Part shown: piece after piece, positions 1 to 7,493 of the stretch
Layout of the letters: every line of letters starts with the position of its first letter
How positions within the stretch are numbered: the first letter of the stretch is position 1
NCBI RefSeq assembly: GCF_001748365.1
Contig: NZ_BDHH01000016.1
Coordinates: 2,685 to 66,684 of the forward strand
Length of the DNA stretch: 64,000 bases
Origin: Fusibacter sp. 3D3
Lineage (GTDB): Bacteria > Bacillota > Clostridia > Peptostreptococcales > Acidaminobacteraceae
Direction of reading: 5' to 3'
Position numbers and translations under genes: made by a program
Notes under the pieces: generated by a model
What the model saw: the letters and a program-made list of their open reading frames with translations, nothing else
Database searches by the model: none
Told to the model about the DNA's origin: nothing

Positions 1-180
1 GCCCTGCCCTATGCAGACTCCACCCAGAGCTTTGAGAACGAGCGCCTAAAGCCGAGCTATAAAGCCACACTCTACGTCATCCCAAAGGGCGTGATCAAAA
101 TGGAGATCACCGACATCGACATCACAGGCAACATCTATGACCTGCTCTACATTGAGCCGGTTCGGGGGAATCGGGAGTAG
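1..180 (+). CDS. 3' end of an unknown gene (partial, 59 codons)
   Basis: The first base opens a reading frame that runs to a TAG at 178-180; the upstream part lies outside the window. The visible C-terminus begins ALPYADSTQSFEN and contains VIPKGVIKMEITDIDITGN, which I do not recognise as a family. The stretch is clearly richer in G and C than everything downstream, with third positions mostly G or C, unlike the AT-rich codon use elsewhere. It is followed by an AT-rich gap that carries a new promoter, so it ends its own transcription unit. Function unknown; it could be horizontally acquired or part of a mobile region that starts left of the window. Confidence 0.6.
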   Translation, partial: ALPYADSTQSFENERLKPSYKATLYVIPKGVIKMEITDIDITGNIYDLLYIEPVRGNRE

Positions 181-261
181 GGGGGGAGACACCCTAAAAA
201 TGGATAAATAAAATAAAATTAAAAAAAACAACAAAATAAATATATTTATTTAATAATTATA

Positions 262-290
262 TTGCATAAATGATTTTTTTGTAATATAAT
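262..290 (+). promoter_or_regulatory. Sigma-A type promoter of the small zinc-ribbon gene
   Basis: TTGCAT at 262-267 and a perfect TATAAT at 285-290 are separated by 17 bases, and the next start codon is 50 bases downstream. Read directly from the sequence; activity is inferred. Confidence 0.6.
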
Positions 291-339
291 GAAAAGGAAT
301 TAAAAACTAAATAACCCATATAATGAAAGGAGAAAAAAG

Positions 340-459
340 ATGAAAACAAACTCAAAAGTGGCGGTGTGCAAAATTTGTAAAGAAAAAGACAATTTGGTGG
401 TTTATAAAGGAACGCATATTTGCAAAGAGTGCATAGCGTACATAAAAGAACTCATCTAA
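340..459 (+). CDS. Small zinc-ribbon protein, Gin (sigma-G inhibitor)-like
   Basis: A 39-residue ORF preceded by AAAGGAG. It has two CxxC knuckles (CKIC and CKEC) about 19 residues apart, with the second knuckle following a YKGTHIC segment. This spacing and context resemble Gin/CsfB, the small anti-sigma factor that restrains sigma-G and sigma-E during Bacillus sporulation; similar tiny ribbons occur widely in Clostridia. Known Gin proteins have a slightly longer tail, so this is a minimal version. It is a stand-alone unit with a sigma-A promoter (262-290) and a strong terminator (534-564). It could equally be an unrelated small zinc-binding protein; the Gin assignment is an inference from the Cys pattern. 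Confidence 0.6.
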   Translation: MKTNSKVAVCKICKEKDNLVVYKGTHICKECIAYIKELI

Positions 460-533
460 TAAGACAAGCTATCTTTGCAACTAATCCCAATAAGCGATCG
501 GAAAAAATGCGAATTTGACTGAAGCTTAAACAC

Positions 534-564
534 AAAAAGAGACCTTTCTCAGAGGTCTCTTTTT
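534..564 (+). terminator. Rho-independent terminator after the zinc-ribbon gene
   Basis: A perfect 12-bp stem (534-545 with 553-564) has a 7-base loop. The stem starts with an A-run and ends with a T-run, so it could work in both directions and may also end the leftward antiporter transcript. Confidence 0.85.
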
Positions 565-592
565 ATGTTCAATTTATTTTGTTTCCTTGTGT

Positions 593-668
593 GTTTCCTT
601 GTGTACCACGTACGCCACGAAACTCCCACGTGCGCCACGAAACGCGCCACGAAACGCGCCACGAAACG
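593..668. repeat. CACGTACGCCACGAAAC-type dispersed repeat, copy 1
   Basis: A cluster of GCCACGAAAC units (at least four) preceded by TACCACGTACGCCACGAAAC. Related sequences occur at 32818-32870, 48888-48970 and 51411-51456, each in an intergenic gap next to a gene end. The local tandem repeats suggest slippage or a protein-binding or REP-like function. No coding potential is seen. Confidence 0.6.
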
Positions 669-692
669 AAGTATGTGGTGTGAATGGTGATT

Positions 693-1715
693 TTACAGGA
701 GGTAGTTGAGCGCTAAATATATGAAATAAGCTACAAGGAGTAAGCCGCCTTCGAATCTAGAAATTTTGCGATCTTTATTGAGCGTCATGAATCTGAAAAG
801 GGACAAAATAATAATCAGTGCAGGGAATTGAAGCGTAAAGAAATCATGAGGTACAACTAAGCCTGTAGTGGTAAACGAAGCAGATGCACCTACTACGAAA
901 AGAACGTTTAGTATATCTGCTCCAATGATGTTCCCAACGGCAAGGTCTCCATGTCCTTTTCTAACCGCTTTAATAGCAGTGGTGAGTTCAGGAAGACTTG
1001 TTCCAAAGGCAACCAATGTTGCAGCAATAATGCTCTGAGGAATGCCAATGCGCGTTGCTATAACTTCCACAGAAGGAATAAGGACTTTAGAAGATAAGAT
1101 AATAAGTGCGATACCAAAAATCATCAGTAAAAATTGCAAGGCAGGATTTTGTGCCTCCGCTGAGTCGTTTTCAAGAAGATCAACAGAAAATTCAGAATCC
1201 GTAGTACCTGAAACACTTTTTTTAGAGTGTTTGAGAGACCAAACGAGATACACTATGAGCAAAGCCACTAGCAAGAATCCCATCCATTGATGAATAACCC
1301 CACCCGAGATAAAAGGTAAGCTTATAAATACAAGGAGTAACCCTGATAAAATTTGAATCCAACTTTGGACCTTAATCGCTTTATAGTCGATGATGATAGG
1401 TTGTATCATAGCGGCAATACCTATGATCAAGCCGGTATCTACGATGATAGAGCCTACAGCATTGCCAAGCGCCAAATCCGGATTGCCTTTCAGTGCTGCC
1501 ATGACGGATACGGAAGCCTCTGGGAGCGTGGTACCAAGGGAAACAATAGTGGCACCAATAATGGCTTTTGGGATGCCAAGTTTTTTCGATATGCCAACGG
1601 ATTCATCTACTAAAATGTCTGCGCCCTTTCCGAGTGTAAATAAGCTCACAGCTGCAATGACAAAAATAAGAGGCGTTGCGAGATTAAGCAATAATGTTGA
1701 AATCCAATGTTCCAT
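693..1715 (-). CDS. CaCA family calcium/sodium (cation) antiporter, YrbG-like
   Basis: A membrane antiporter of about 340 residues with the inverted duplication typical of Na+/Ca2+ exchangers. The first half has LGTTLPEASVS followed by GNAVGS; the second has FGTSLPELTTA followed by GNIIGA. These alpha-repeat motifs hold the ion-coordinating acidic residues, and about ten hydrophobic segments surround them. An upstream in-frame GTG at 1724 is possible, but AAAGG lies 8 bases before the ATG at 1715, so I chose the ATG. The leader carries a Mn2+ riboswitch (1887-2012), which argues that the physiological substrate is or includes Mn2+ rather than only Ca2+. Family membership is certain; ion specificity is inferred from the riboswitch. 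Confidence 0.92.
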   Translation of the reverse strand: MEHWISTLLLNLATPLIFVIAAVSLFTLGKGADILVDESVGISKKLGIPKAIIGATIVSLGTTLPEASVSVMAALKGNPDLALGNAVGSIIVDTGLIIGIAAMIQPIIIDYKAIKVQSWIQILSGLLLVFISLPFISGGVIHQWMGFLLVALLIVYLVWSLKHSKKSVSGTTDSEFSVDLLENDSAEAQNPALQFLLMIFGIALIILSSKVLIPSVEVIATRIGIPQSIIAATLVAFGTSLPELTTAIKAVRKGHGDLAVGNIIGADILNVLFVVGASASFTTTGLVVPHDFFTLQFPALIIILSLFRFMTLNKDRKISRFEGGLLLVAYFIYLALNYLL

Positions 1716-1886
1716 ATAATCCACCTTTCAATATAAAATAAAATGAGGGCATATTAACATCCGAACAAGATTTGAATCATACTATAATGCCTCAAATCTT
1801 GTTGTCTCGAATCCGTTCCCATCTGAATACTTCTCAATAGCTGAATATTCTTGTGAGAAGCTGGACGCGAACTCATAATATGGAAT

Positions 1887-2012
1887 AAAAAAGACTCTAC
1901 AATTATTGTTCATAATTGTAGAGTCTCACACGACTGTTACATCATTTAAGCCGGGATGATTAATCCGTTCTGACGACTTAAATTCCACGAATGGCAGTTA
2001 CTCCCTCTATCT
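1887..2012 (-). promoter_or_regulatory. yybP-ykoY Mn2+ riboswitch with terminator expression platform
   Basis: On the minus strand the aptamer shows all hallmarks. The P1 arm TAGAG precedes loop-1 GGGAGTAAC; the P3 stem TTTAAG/CTTAAA encloses the loop-3 motif TCGTCA and CCGG; the 3' P1 arm is CTCTA (1919-1923). The next element is a perfect 14-bp hairpin (1893-1906 with 1912-1925) followed by six T residues (1887-1892 read in reverse). The terminator's 5' arm contains the 3' P1 strand, so ligand-stabilised P1 would block the terminator: an ON switch for Mn2+. The family is known to control Mn exporters. The transcript start predicted from the promoter at 2019-2046 falls right at the aptamer. 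Confidence 0.9.
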
Positions 2013-2018
2013 CATATA

Positions 2019-2046
2019 ATTCTACACGCTTTAAAATAAAAGTCAA
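2019..2046 (-). promoter_or_regulatory. Promoter of the riboswitch-antiporter transcript
   Basis: On the minus strand TTGACT (2041-2046) and TAGAAT (2019-2024) are 16 bases apart, placing initiation about 7-10 bases before the first aptamer base. Confidence 0.7.
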
Positions 2047-2085
2047 CTAAAAAGTGTGTGGTTTTTATTAAACTGCAAATCACAT

Positions 2086-3564
2086 TTAAGGTAAAGGAAT
2101 TCTAAAAGTGGGTGTACCTGCTGCATAAGCGGCTATTTCGTATTGATCGAAAAATATGACCAGTTCGTTGTCTTCAATGTAGAATTTGACATTCTCATCA
2201 ATACCAGAAAAATCGTAGTAGGCATAGCTGCTTTCTGAATTTTTTTTAGTTTCTTGATCCACTTTTCTATAAATTTGATCATTTATATAGGTGATATAGT
2301 CAAATTTAGGTTCAAAAAGATCCTTGAGTTCGATTTGTTTACCAAGCTCTAAATCGTATGAGTAAAAACTACCAGAAGATAAACCGTGGGCACCTCCTGT
2401 ATATTGATAATCATAAAGACCAAAACTTAATATTTTTTCATTATTCGTATAAATTTCATAGCTTAAGTTATACCAGTAAGTTGGCAAAACAAAATCTGAC
2501 GGATTAAGATTAGTGGCGTCTGAATTTTCCGTCGTGATTTCACTGTCTTCAGTAGAAATTACATTTTCCTCAGGCGCTTCTAAATCAGGTGGTGCAATGG
2601 CAGCGTCGGGATTATCGATAATTTGTTGCTCTGAAGAATTATGATCCAACAGGGCCATGCTTACGCCATAATCATAAAATTCATTTGCATGTTGCTTTAC
2701 TGTTTGATTTATTTCTGAATAATGCTTACCAAGACCATCAAAATGCGGGTAGGAGAAAAAAATATCATAATACTCAGTATTTTCAATGCGTTCGCTATTG
2801 AGAATTGAAGTGCCAAGCATCATTTTTTTTGAAGGCTCGTATTTTATATCGGTTAAAGGCACTTTTATAAACTGTTTTTGCTCATAGGTCAGTTCATAGG
2901 GAGAAATCACGAATACGGCATTATTTTCATCTTTAAAATGAAAAGATTGATTGAGGTTATAGAGTTCAATATGCTCTCGATTAAAGGGCTCTTCATACGA
3001 CTTTGGGTATACCTTTTCAATTTGTGAATAAAGCTGATCTAATGGGATCAAGTCTTTTAGTTTCACAGGTTGACCAGATGCAAGATCATAGTTCAAAAAA
3101 GTGTAGCTGAGATTTTCCTCTGCGTTTGCATCTTTGGATTTGTATACAATTTCATAGCTTAATACCTGATCATTGAAATAAATGGGTTTTCCGGTTATTT
3201 CTATTTCAAGTGGCGTCTCGGCAGAGGGGTCATATAGAGAACGCTCAATTTGAATCGCGTTATTTTTAGACTTATTGATAACATATTCAATGGATTGATT
3301 AATATGCGTTCTAATTTTTGTGTTTTCTAAGTTGCCGATCAAATCATAGTGTTCAGCGTAATTCAGGAAAACTTCGTTTATTTTGTTTTCAATTGTGACA
3401 AATGAGAGTTCTGCTTCTGTGGGTTCTGGTTCAATTGGCTTTGTGCTCTCCACTGGAATTTCAATGCTTTTAGTTGTTGGTTCTGGCTCAGAAGGTTGAA
3501 CTTCACAGGATGATACCAGAAAAACAACAAAAATAAAGGTGAATAGAAATTTATATTTTTTCAT
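2086..3564 (-). CDS. Lipoprotein with DUF4163/DUF3298-type domains
   Basis: A 492-residue predicted lipoprotein: basic N-terminus, hydrophobic core and lipobox VSSC, then a Pro/Glu/Thr linker. Two similar globular units follow. The first contains SGQPVKLKDLI; the second has YTGGAHGLSSG and LGKQIELKDLF and ends EIAAYAAGTPTFRIPLP. The GGAHG motif and the LKDLF segment are typical of DUF3298 following DUF4163, the extracellular architecture of RsiV and PdaC-like proteins. In RsiV this region binds lysozyme, but no transmembrane anti-sigma region is present here, so a direct sigma-factor role is not supported. The start is set by GGAG 10 bases upstream. No partner gene is adjacent; function is probably at the cell surface. 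Confidence 0.75.
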   Translation of the reverse strand: MKKYKFLFTFIFVVFLVSSCEVQPSEPEPTTKSIEIPVESTKPIEPEPTEAELSFVTIENKINEVFLNYAEHYDLIGNLENTKIRTHINQSIEYVINKSKNNAIQIERSLYDPSAETPLEIEITGKPIYFNDQVLSYEIVYKSKDANAEENLSYTFLNYDLASGQPVKLKDLIPLDQLYSQIEKVYPKSYEEPFNREHIELYNLNQSFHFKDENNAVFVISPYELTYEQKQFIKVPLTDIKYEPSKKMMLGTSILNSERIENTEYYDIFFSYPHFDGLGKHYSEINQTVKQHANEFYDYGVSMALLDHNSSEQQIIDNPDAAIAPPDLEAPEENVISTEDSEITTENSDATNLNPSDFVLPTYWYNLSYEIYTNNEKILSFGLYDYQYTGGAHGLSSGSFYSYDLELGKQIELKDLFEPKFDYITYINDQIYRKVDQETKKNSESSYAYYDFSGIDENVKFYIEDNELVIFFDQYEIAAYAAGTPTFRIPLP

Positions 3565-3827
3565 GTAAAATAGAGTCTCCTTGCAAATAAGTTTTATATT
3601 AAGTTAAGTTCATCTCATTATAATACACCAATGTGTCTACTTTGTGTAAAATTTATAAAAATAGAGTTTAATTTAGAATTCTTTTAAAAAAGAAGCTTAT
3701 TATTCTAAAAACCTTATTGTATAGCTTGATTTTTAAGAGTGTTAGGCGTAACATAGTAATATCTTGCGTTTGTCTTCAGAGTTGGGTTAATGAAAAGCAA
3801 GAAAATAAAATATTGGAAGTGTGTGTG

Positions 3828-5102
3828 GTGTTACAAAATCAGTTAGTAATAGCAATTGGGGTTTTTTCAGTGACATATCTGATCATTATGTCTGAAAAAC
3901 TTAACCGTACGGCGGTGGCGATGGTGGGTGCATTTTTAATGCTCATTTTGAATGTGGAGGGGCAAGAACAGGCGTTTTCACATATCGATTTTAATACCAT
4001 TGGGTTACTTGTTGGGATGATGATCATCGTCAACATTATGAAAAAGAGCGGTATTTTTGAATATGTTGCAATAAAAGCAGCAAAAATGGCAAAAGGGGAA
4101 CCGTGGAAGATTCTGGTCGCCTTTTCGATTATTACGGCAATTTCTTCTGCATTACTGGATAACGTGACGACAATACTGCTCATTGTACCTGTGACGCTTG
4201 TTATCACAGATTCACTAGAGTTGAATCCAGTTCCGTTTTTAGTACCTGAAATATTGATTGCAAATATTGGGGGAACAGCAACCTTGATTGGAGATCCACC
4301 GAATATAATGATTGGCAGTGCCACGGGTCTTGGATTCATGGATTTTCTTGTAAATTTGGCACCTGTTGTTGTCGTTATCTTTATTGTAACCATGCTGGTT
4401 TTTAAGTTTTTATTTAAAAAACAGTATAATTGTGAAGATCATAATAAGTTTAAAATATTGCAAATGGATGAAAATCGTGCTATAAAGGATATGGTTTTAC
4501 TTAAAAAGAGTCTTTTTGTGCTTGGGTTCACTATTTTAGGATTCATATTGCATCAGTCGTTAGGTTATGAGTCTGCAACGATTGCGTTGTTTTTTGCATC
4601 TGTACTACTCTTGATCAGTAAAGTAGATGTAGAGGATATATTTCTTGAGATTGAATGGCCAACTTTATTTTTCTTTATGTCTCTCTTTATTTTGGTAGGT
4701 GCTCTTGAAGATGTTGGTGTCATGGAGTACTTAGCAGAAAAGTTATTAAGTGTGACAAAAGGGGATCCTTTTATGTCAACGTTGTTGGTGTTATGGGTTT
4801 CTGCAATAGCGTCATCGTTCCTTGATAATATTCCGTTTGTTGCAACGATGATTCCGTTAATTAAATCCATGGGAGCTATGTCGGGTATGGACATAGGGCC
4901 TCTTTGGTGGGCGCTTGCGCTTGGTGCTTGTCTCGGTGGAAATGGAACGCTTGTGGGTGCATCTGCAAATGTTATCGTATCTGGAATGCTCTCAAGACAC
5001 GGCCACAAACTTTCTTTCATGGACTACATGAAAGTGGGATTTCCACTAATGATTTTATCAATTATTATTTCTAGTATCTATCTAACCATCTTTTATGTGT
5101 AG
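3828..5102 (+). CDS. ArsB/NhaD family anion/Na+ permease
   Basis: A polytopic membrane protein of about 424 residues with roughly eleven hydrophobic helices. It has the ion-transporter superfamily signatures of the ArsB/NhaD group: LLDNVTTILLIVPVT, GGTATLIGDPPN and, in the second half, SSFLDNIPFVATMIPL and GGNGTLVGASAN. The pseudo-symmetric DN(V/I) and GxP(P)N-type motifs form the substrate site. The frame is open upstream to 3717 from a TTG, but the family start and a GGAAG 8 bases upstream support a GTG at 3828. No arsR or arsC is adjacent, so arsenite transport is not indicated; Na+/H+ exchange or an organic anion is equally possible. The next gene follows after 14 bases. Confidence 0.85.
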   Translation: MLQNQLVIAIGVFSVTYLIIMSEKLNRTAVAMVGAFLMLILNVEGQEQAFSHIDFNTIGLLVGMMIIVNIMKKSGIFEYVAIKAAKMAKGEPWKILVAFSIITAISSALLDNVTTILLIVPVTLVITDSLELNPVPFLVPEILIANIGGTATLIGDPPNIMIGSATGLGFMDFLVNLAPVVVVIFIVTMLVFKFLFKKQYNCEDHNKFKILQMDENRAIKDMVLLKKSLFVLGFTILGFILHQSLGYESATIALFFASVLLLISKVDVEDIFLEIEWPTLFFFMSLFILVGALEDVGVMEYLAEKLLSVTKGDPFMSTLLVLWVSAIASSFLDNIPFVATMIPLIKSMGAMSGMDIGPLWWALALGACLGGNGTLVGASANVIVSGMLSRHGHKLSFMDYMKVGFPLMILSIIISSIYLTIFYV

Positions 5103-5116
5103 GGAAGGATGAATTT

Positions 5117-5596
5117 ATGAGGAAGTTAATGAATGCAGAAGTTATGGAACATACCATGCGCCTAAGGCAGATGGGGGCTGATGTTCAAGTGATTAACTCG
5201 AAAATGTGTTTTGTTGTTTTTCCACTGGAAGAGTTTGATGTGGCCTATTGTTACAACGTCAACAAAAAAGGTAAATATTTCTTGGAGCGTATTAAGCCAT
5301 ACCCTTTGGCGCTTCGAGAATTTGATAAAGAGCAAGATGCTATTGATATCATTGAAATTGACCTTGAGCAGTTTAAGAATGCTGTGAAAAGTCATAATAT
5401 TGAAGCGTTTATTGAAATCAATAAACGCTTAAATGAAACTTTAATGAAATTTGAAGATCTTTTTCTGTATTATAATGTGCCAAAAGAAGAAACTGATATT
5501 ATTTCGATTCAATTAGATCAGATTGATGAAGAGATTAGAAAGACTAAAGAAACGGCAAAACGAGTGTATTTTAAAAAGAATCCTGAGCACTTATAA
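5117..5596 (+). CDS. Hypothetical cytosolic protein linked to the permease
   Basis: A 159-residue protein that I do not recognise. It starts at an ATG preceded by AGGGAAGGA and follows the permease stop by 14 bases, so the two are probably cotranscribed. The N-terminal half looks like a small alpha/beta unit; the C-terminal 80 residues are charged and helical and end IRKTKETAKRVYFKKNPEHL. There is no signal peptide or membrane segment. The position suggests a regulatory or accessory role to the permease, but that is inference from neighbourhood only. Confidence 0.75.
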   Translation: MRKLMNAEVMEHTMRLRQMGADVQVINSKMCFVVFPLEEFDVAYCYNVNKKGKYFLERIKPYPLALREFDKEQDAIDIIEIDLEQFKNAVKSHNIEAFIEINKRLNETLMKFEDLFLYYNVPKEETDIISIQLDQIDEEIRKTKETAKRVYFKKNPEHL

Positions 5597-5630
5597 TTCT
5601 GTGAGATTGTAAGCAGGCTGCTTGAAAAAT

Positions 5631-5691
5631 GGACAAATCACTCCCTTAAATTATTATGCTGACATCAGCGTGTACAAGTGAGGATTTGTCC
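5631..5691. repeat. Inverted repeat / hairpin in the intergenic gap
   Basis: GGACAAATC (5631-5639) is the exact reverse complement of GATTTGTCC (5683-5691). An inner GCTGA/TCAGC hairpin sits between the arms. No strong T-run follows, so it may be a weak terminator or a structured leader for the following gene. Confidence 0.45.
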
Positions 5692-5832
5692 GTTTGTTTC
5701 TAATATGTAATGAGTAGATGAAAAATATGAATAAATCTTCCCATTTTTTTAATAGGTATTTCATTGTATTTGTATTGGCTCTATGGTAGTTTTAAAGAGC
5801 AACATATATTGATTTGCGAATTTGGGGGATTT

Positions 5833-6351
5833 ATGACAACAGAGCGGATAAAAACACTGAACCCTGACAATTTCACACCAATCGATGTGATCTTAGAGTG
5901 GAAAAATGAAGGTATTAGTATTTTCCATGGTGATCTAAAAACAGATTATTTCGAAGGTCATAAAGATGAAATTCGTATTGAGCAAGAGAGTGTTGACAAG
6001 ATTATCATAAACGACACACTCAATAATGCGAATGATCCAGAGCGTATTATTGTTGAAGCAAAGAGAGTATTGCGTAAGAACGGTAAAATATTTCTCTCTT
6101 TTTATAATTTTGAAGAACAAAAGCCTTTCTCAAGTTGGATCAACAAGTTAAAAGTCAAATACTTAATGAAACAAGAAGTCCCCTTTAGCTGGTCAATAGA
6201 CTATATCGCAAATATCATAGAAAAAAACGATCTATTAATCGACAAAAATATCGTCATCAAAACACATCAACCCAGTTTAATCTATTTTGAAATTATTAAA
6301 CTTGAAAATGATCAATTTAACCCGAGGGAAGAAATACCCCACTTTTTTTAA
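5833..6351 (+). CDS. SAM-methyltransferase-like protein, probably truncated at both ends
   Basis: A 172-residue protein from the ATG at 5833 (GGGGGA 6 bases upstream); the frame is open upstream to 5764 without a better start. The region DPERIIVEAKRVLRKNGKIFLSFYN matches the last core strands of class I (Methyltransf_11-type) methyltransferases, where a post-strand-4 region is followed by LKPGG-like residues. The glycine-rich SAM-binding motif I is missing, so the protein is probably inactive or a remnant. The last residues, NPREEIPHFF and the stop, are encoded by the left end and first hairpin of the repeat element at 6317-6690, so the native C-terminus has been replaced. Function is doubtful. 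Confidence 0.6.
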   Translation: MTTERIKTLNPDNFTPIDVILEWKNEGISIFHGDLKTDYFEGHKDEIRIEQESVDKIIINDTLNNANDPERIIVEAKRVLRKNGKIFLSFYNFEEQKPFSSWINKLKVKYLMKQEVPFSWSIDYIANIIEKNDLLIDKNIVIKTHQPSLIYFEIIKLENDQFNPREEIPHFF

Positions 6352-6690
6352 GTGGGGTATTTCTTCCAAAATCAGTGGAAGTGCAAACTTCCACTGATTG
6401 CAAGCCACCGGCTTGCGCGAGGGTTACGAAGGTAGCGAAGCGGACTGAGTATTCTGTTAGACTGAGGGTTACGAAGGCAGCGAAGCGGACTGAGTATTCT
6501 GTTTGCGCGAGGGTTACGAAGGCAGCGAAGCGGACTGAGTATTCTGTTTGCGCGAGGGTTACGAAGGCAGCGAAGCGGACTGAGTATTCTGTTAGACTGA
6601 GGGTTACGAAGGCAGCGAAGCGGACTGAGTATTCTGTTTGGCGAGGGTTACGAAGGCAGCGAAGCGGACTGAGTATTCTGTTTGCGCGAG
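6317..6690 (+). mobile_element. Structured dispersed element, copy A (expanded)
   Basis: The left end TTAACCC is followed by three hairpins: an 18-bp stem (6327-6344/6350-6367), a perfect 12-bp stem (6371-6382/6387-6398) and a 7-bp stem GCAAGCC/GGCTTGC (6400-6416). GGGTT (6421) then re-pairs with AACCC (6319), closing a multi-branch structure. The conserved tail GTTACGAAGGTAGCGAAGCG ... GACTGAGTAT follows and is repeated six times. Other copies: 24016, 33947, 43641 (minus), 46350, 48977, 50139, 59934. It looks like a non-autonomous mobile element or a structured RNA; hairpin 1 could also act as a terminator. Confidence 0.75.
6413..6690 (+). repeat. Six tandem 45-bp units derived from the element tail
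   Basis: GGGTTACGAAGG starts at 6421, 6466, 6511, 6556, 6601 and 6645, giving a period of 45, 45, 45, 45 and 44 bases. The units are almost identical; only the joint alternates between TTAGACTGA and TTTGCGCGA. The 45-bp period keeps frames open on both strands, which creates long but spurious repetitive ORFs here. Best read as slippage amplification of the element's 3' portion. Confidence 0.9.
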
Positions 6691-6719
6691 CATGGCGCAA
6701 TAAAAGCAAGTAATTTACA

Positions 6720-6745
6720 AGACGTGTTGTGACACGTCTCTTTTT
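6720..6745 (+). terminator. Terminator hairpin before the ABC operon
   Basis: AGACGTGT (6720-6727) pairs with ACACGTCT (6732-6739) over a 4-base loop and is followed by CTTTTT. Confidence 0.75.
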
Positions 6746-6809
6746 ATGTTAAAATCGTGATAAATCAAAGTGGTCCTTTGATTTGATATGCAAGTCATTG
6801 GAGGCAAAT

Positions 6810-7493
6810 GTGTTAAAAATAGAGAATGTTTCAAAAAACTATGGAAATGGGCCGATTTTTGAGTCCATATCAATGCATGTGAAGCGTTCTGAAATCCTAT
6901 CTGTAGTAGGACCTTCGGGATCGGGAAAGTCCACTCTGCTCAATATTATGTCGGGCATACTAGAAGCGACGGAGGGTGTACTCATAACGGAAGCAAAGCG
7001 GTTAAGTTATGTTTTTCAAGAAGATCGATTGTTGCCCTGGATAACGCTTAAGGAAAACATCCTCTTTGTTAAAGATAATATTAGTGATGATGATCTCACA
7101 CATCTCATTGATATGCTTGGATTAGCGGGTGCTGAAGATAAGTATCCTGCGGCATTAAGTGGCGGCATGAGACAAAGGGCTGCTATCGCGCGGGCGTTTG
7201 CTTATGAGCCTGATTTATTGCTTATGGATGAACCCTTTAAGTCGATAGATTATTATCTTAAATCAAAGATTATAGAAGCCCTGATAAAAGTGTGGGAAGA
7301 GAGAACCACCACAGTTGTGTTTGTAACACACGATATCGATGAAGCTATTTTAATGGCAGATCGGATATTGGTGCTTGGCGACAAACCCACGCGAATTATT
7401 AAAGAAATCTCAATTGAACATCCTAGAGCTGTATCAGAAAGAGAACAACTCAATATTAGAAAGCGCATAAAAGAGTGCTGGGAGGAAATATGA
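6810..7493 (+). CDS. ABC transporter ATPase, nitrate/sulfonate/taurine (SsuB/TauB) type
   Basis: A 227-residue ATP-binding subunit. Walker A is GPSGSGKST, the Q-loop lies in YVFQEDRLLPW, the signature is LSGGMRQR, Walker B is LLLMDEP and the H-loop is VTHD. The FQEDRLLPW string is typical of the SsuB/TauB/ThiZ subfamily. The frame is open to 6783, but GGAGG 5 bases before a GTG at 6810 makes that the start; no ATG lies in this part of the frame. Its stop overlaps the ATG of the binding protein by four bases (ATGA), so the three transporter genes form one operon. It powers import with the permease at 8559. Substrate is not evident from the ATPase. Confidence 0.92.
   Translation: MLKIENVSKNYGNGPIFESISMHVKRSEILSVVGPSGSGKSTLLNIMSGILEATEGVLITEAKRLSYVFQEDRLLPWITLKENILFVKDNISDDDLTHLIDMLGLAGAEDKYPAALSGGMRQRAAIARAFAYEPDLLLMDEPFKSIDYYLKSKIIEALIKVWEERTTTVVFVTHDIDEAILMADRILVLGDKPTRIIKEISIEHPRAVSEREQLNIRKRIKECWEEI

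Noticed and set aside
1893-1925. Terminator of the lipoprotein gene at 2086-3564
   Set aside because: The hairpin overlaps the P1 strand of the Mn riboswitch and lies between that aptamer and the antiporter, so it is the riboswitch expression platform.
3839-5020. Minus-strand ORFs of 184 and 151 residues
   Set aside because: They are shadows of the ArsB/NhaD permease, with low-complexity Ser/Thr/Ile composition and no ribosome binding sites.
6327-6367. Simple terminator of the methyltransferase-like gene
   Set aside because: The 18-bp stem is hairpin 1 of the dispersed element (compare copy E), so it did not evolve as this gene's terminator, although it may act as one.
6413-6690. Possible CRISPR array
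   Set aside because: The repeats are contiguous 45-bp units with no unique spacers and no cas genes nearby; the alternating joints are just two variants of the same sequence.
6317-6713. Long repetitive ORFs on both strands (unit EYSVRFAAFVTL on the minus strand)
   Set aside because: They are translations of the 45-bp tandem array, whose length is a multiple of three. No ribosome binding site, and the same DNA is non-coding in the other copies of the element.
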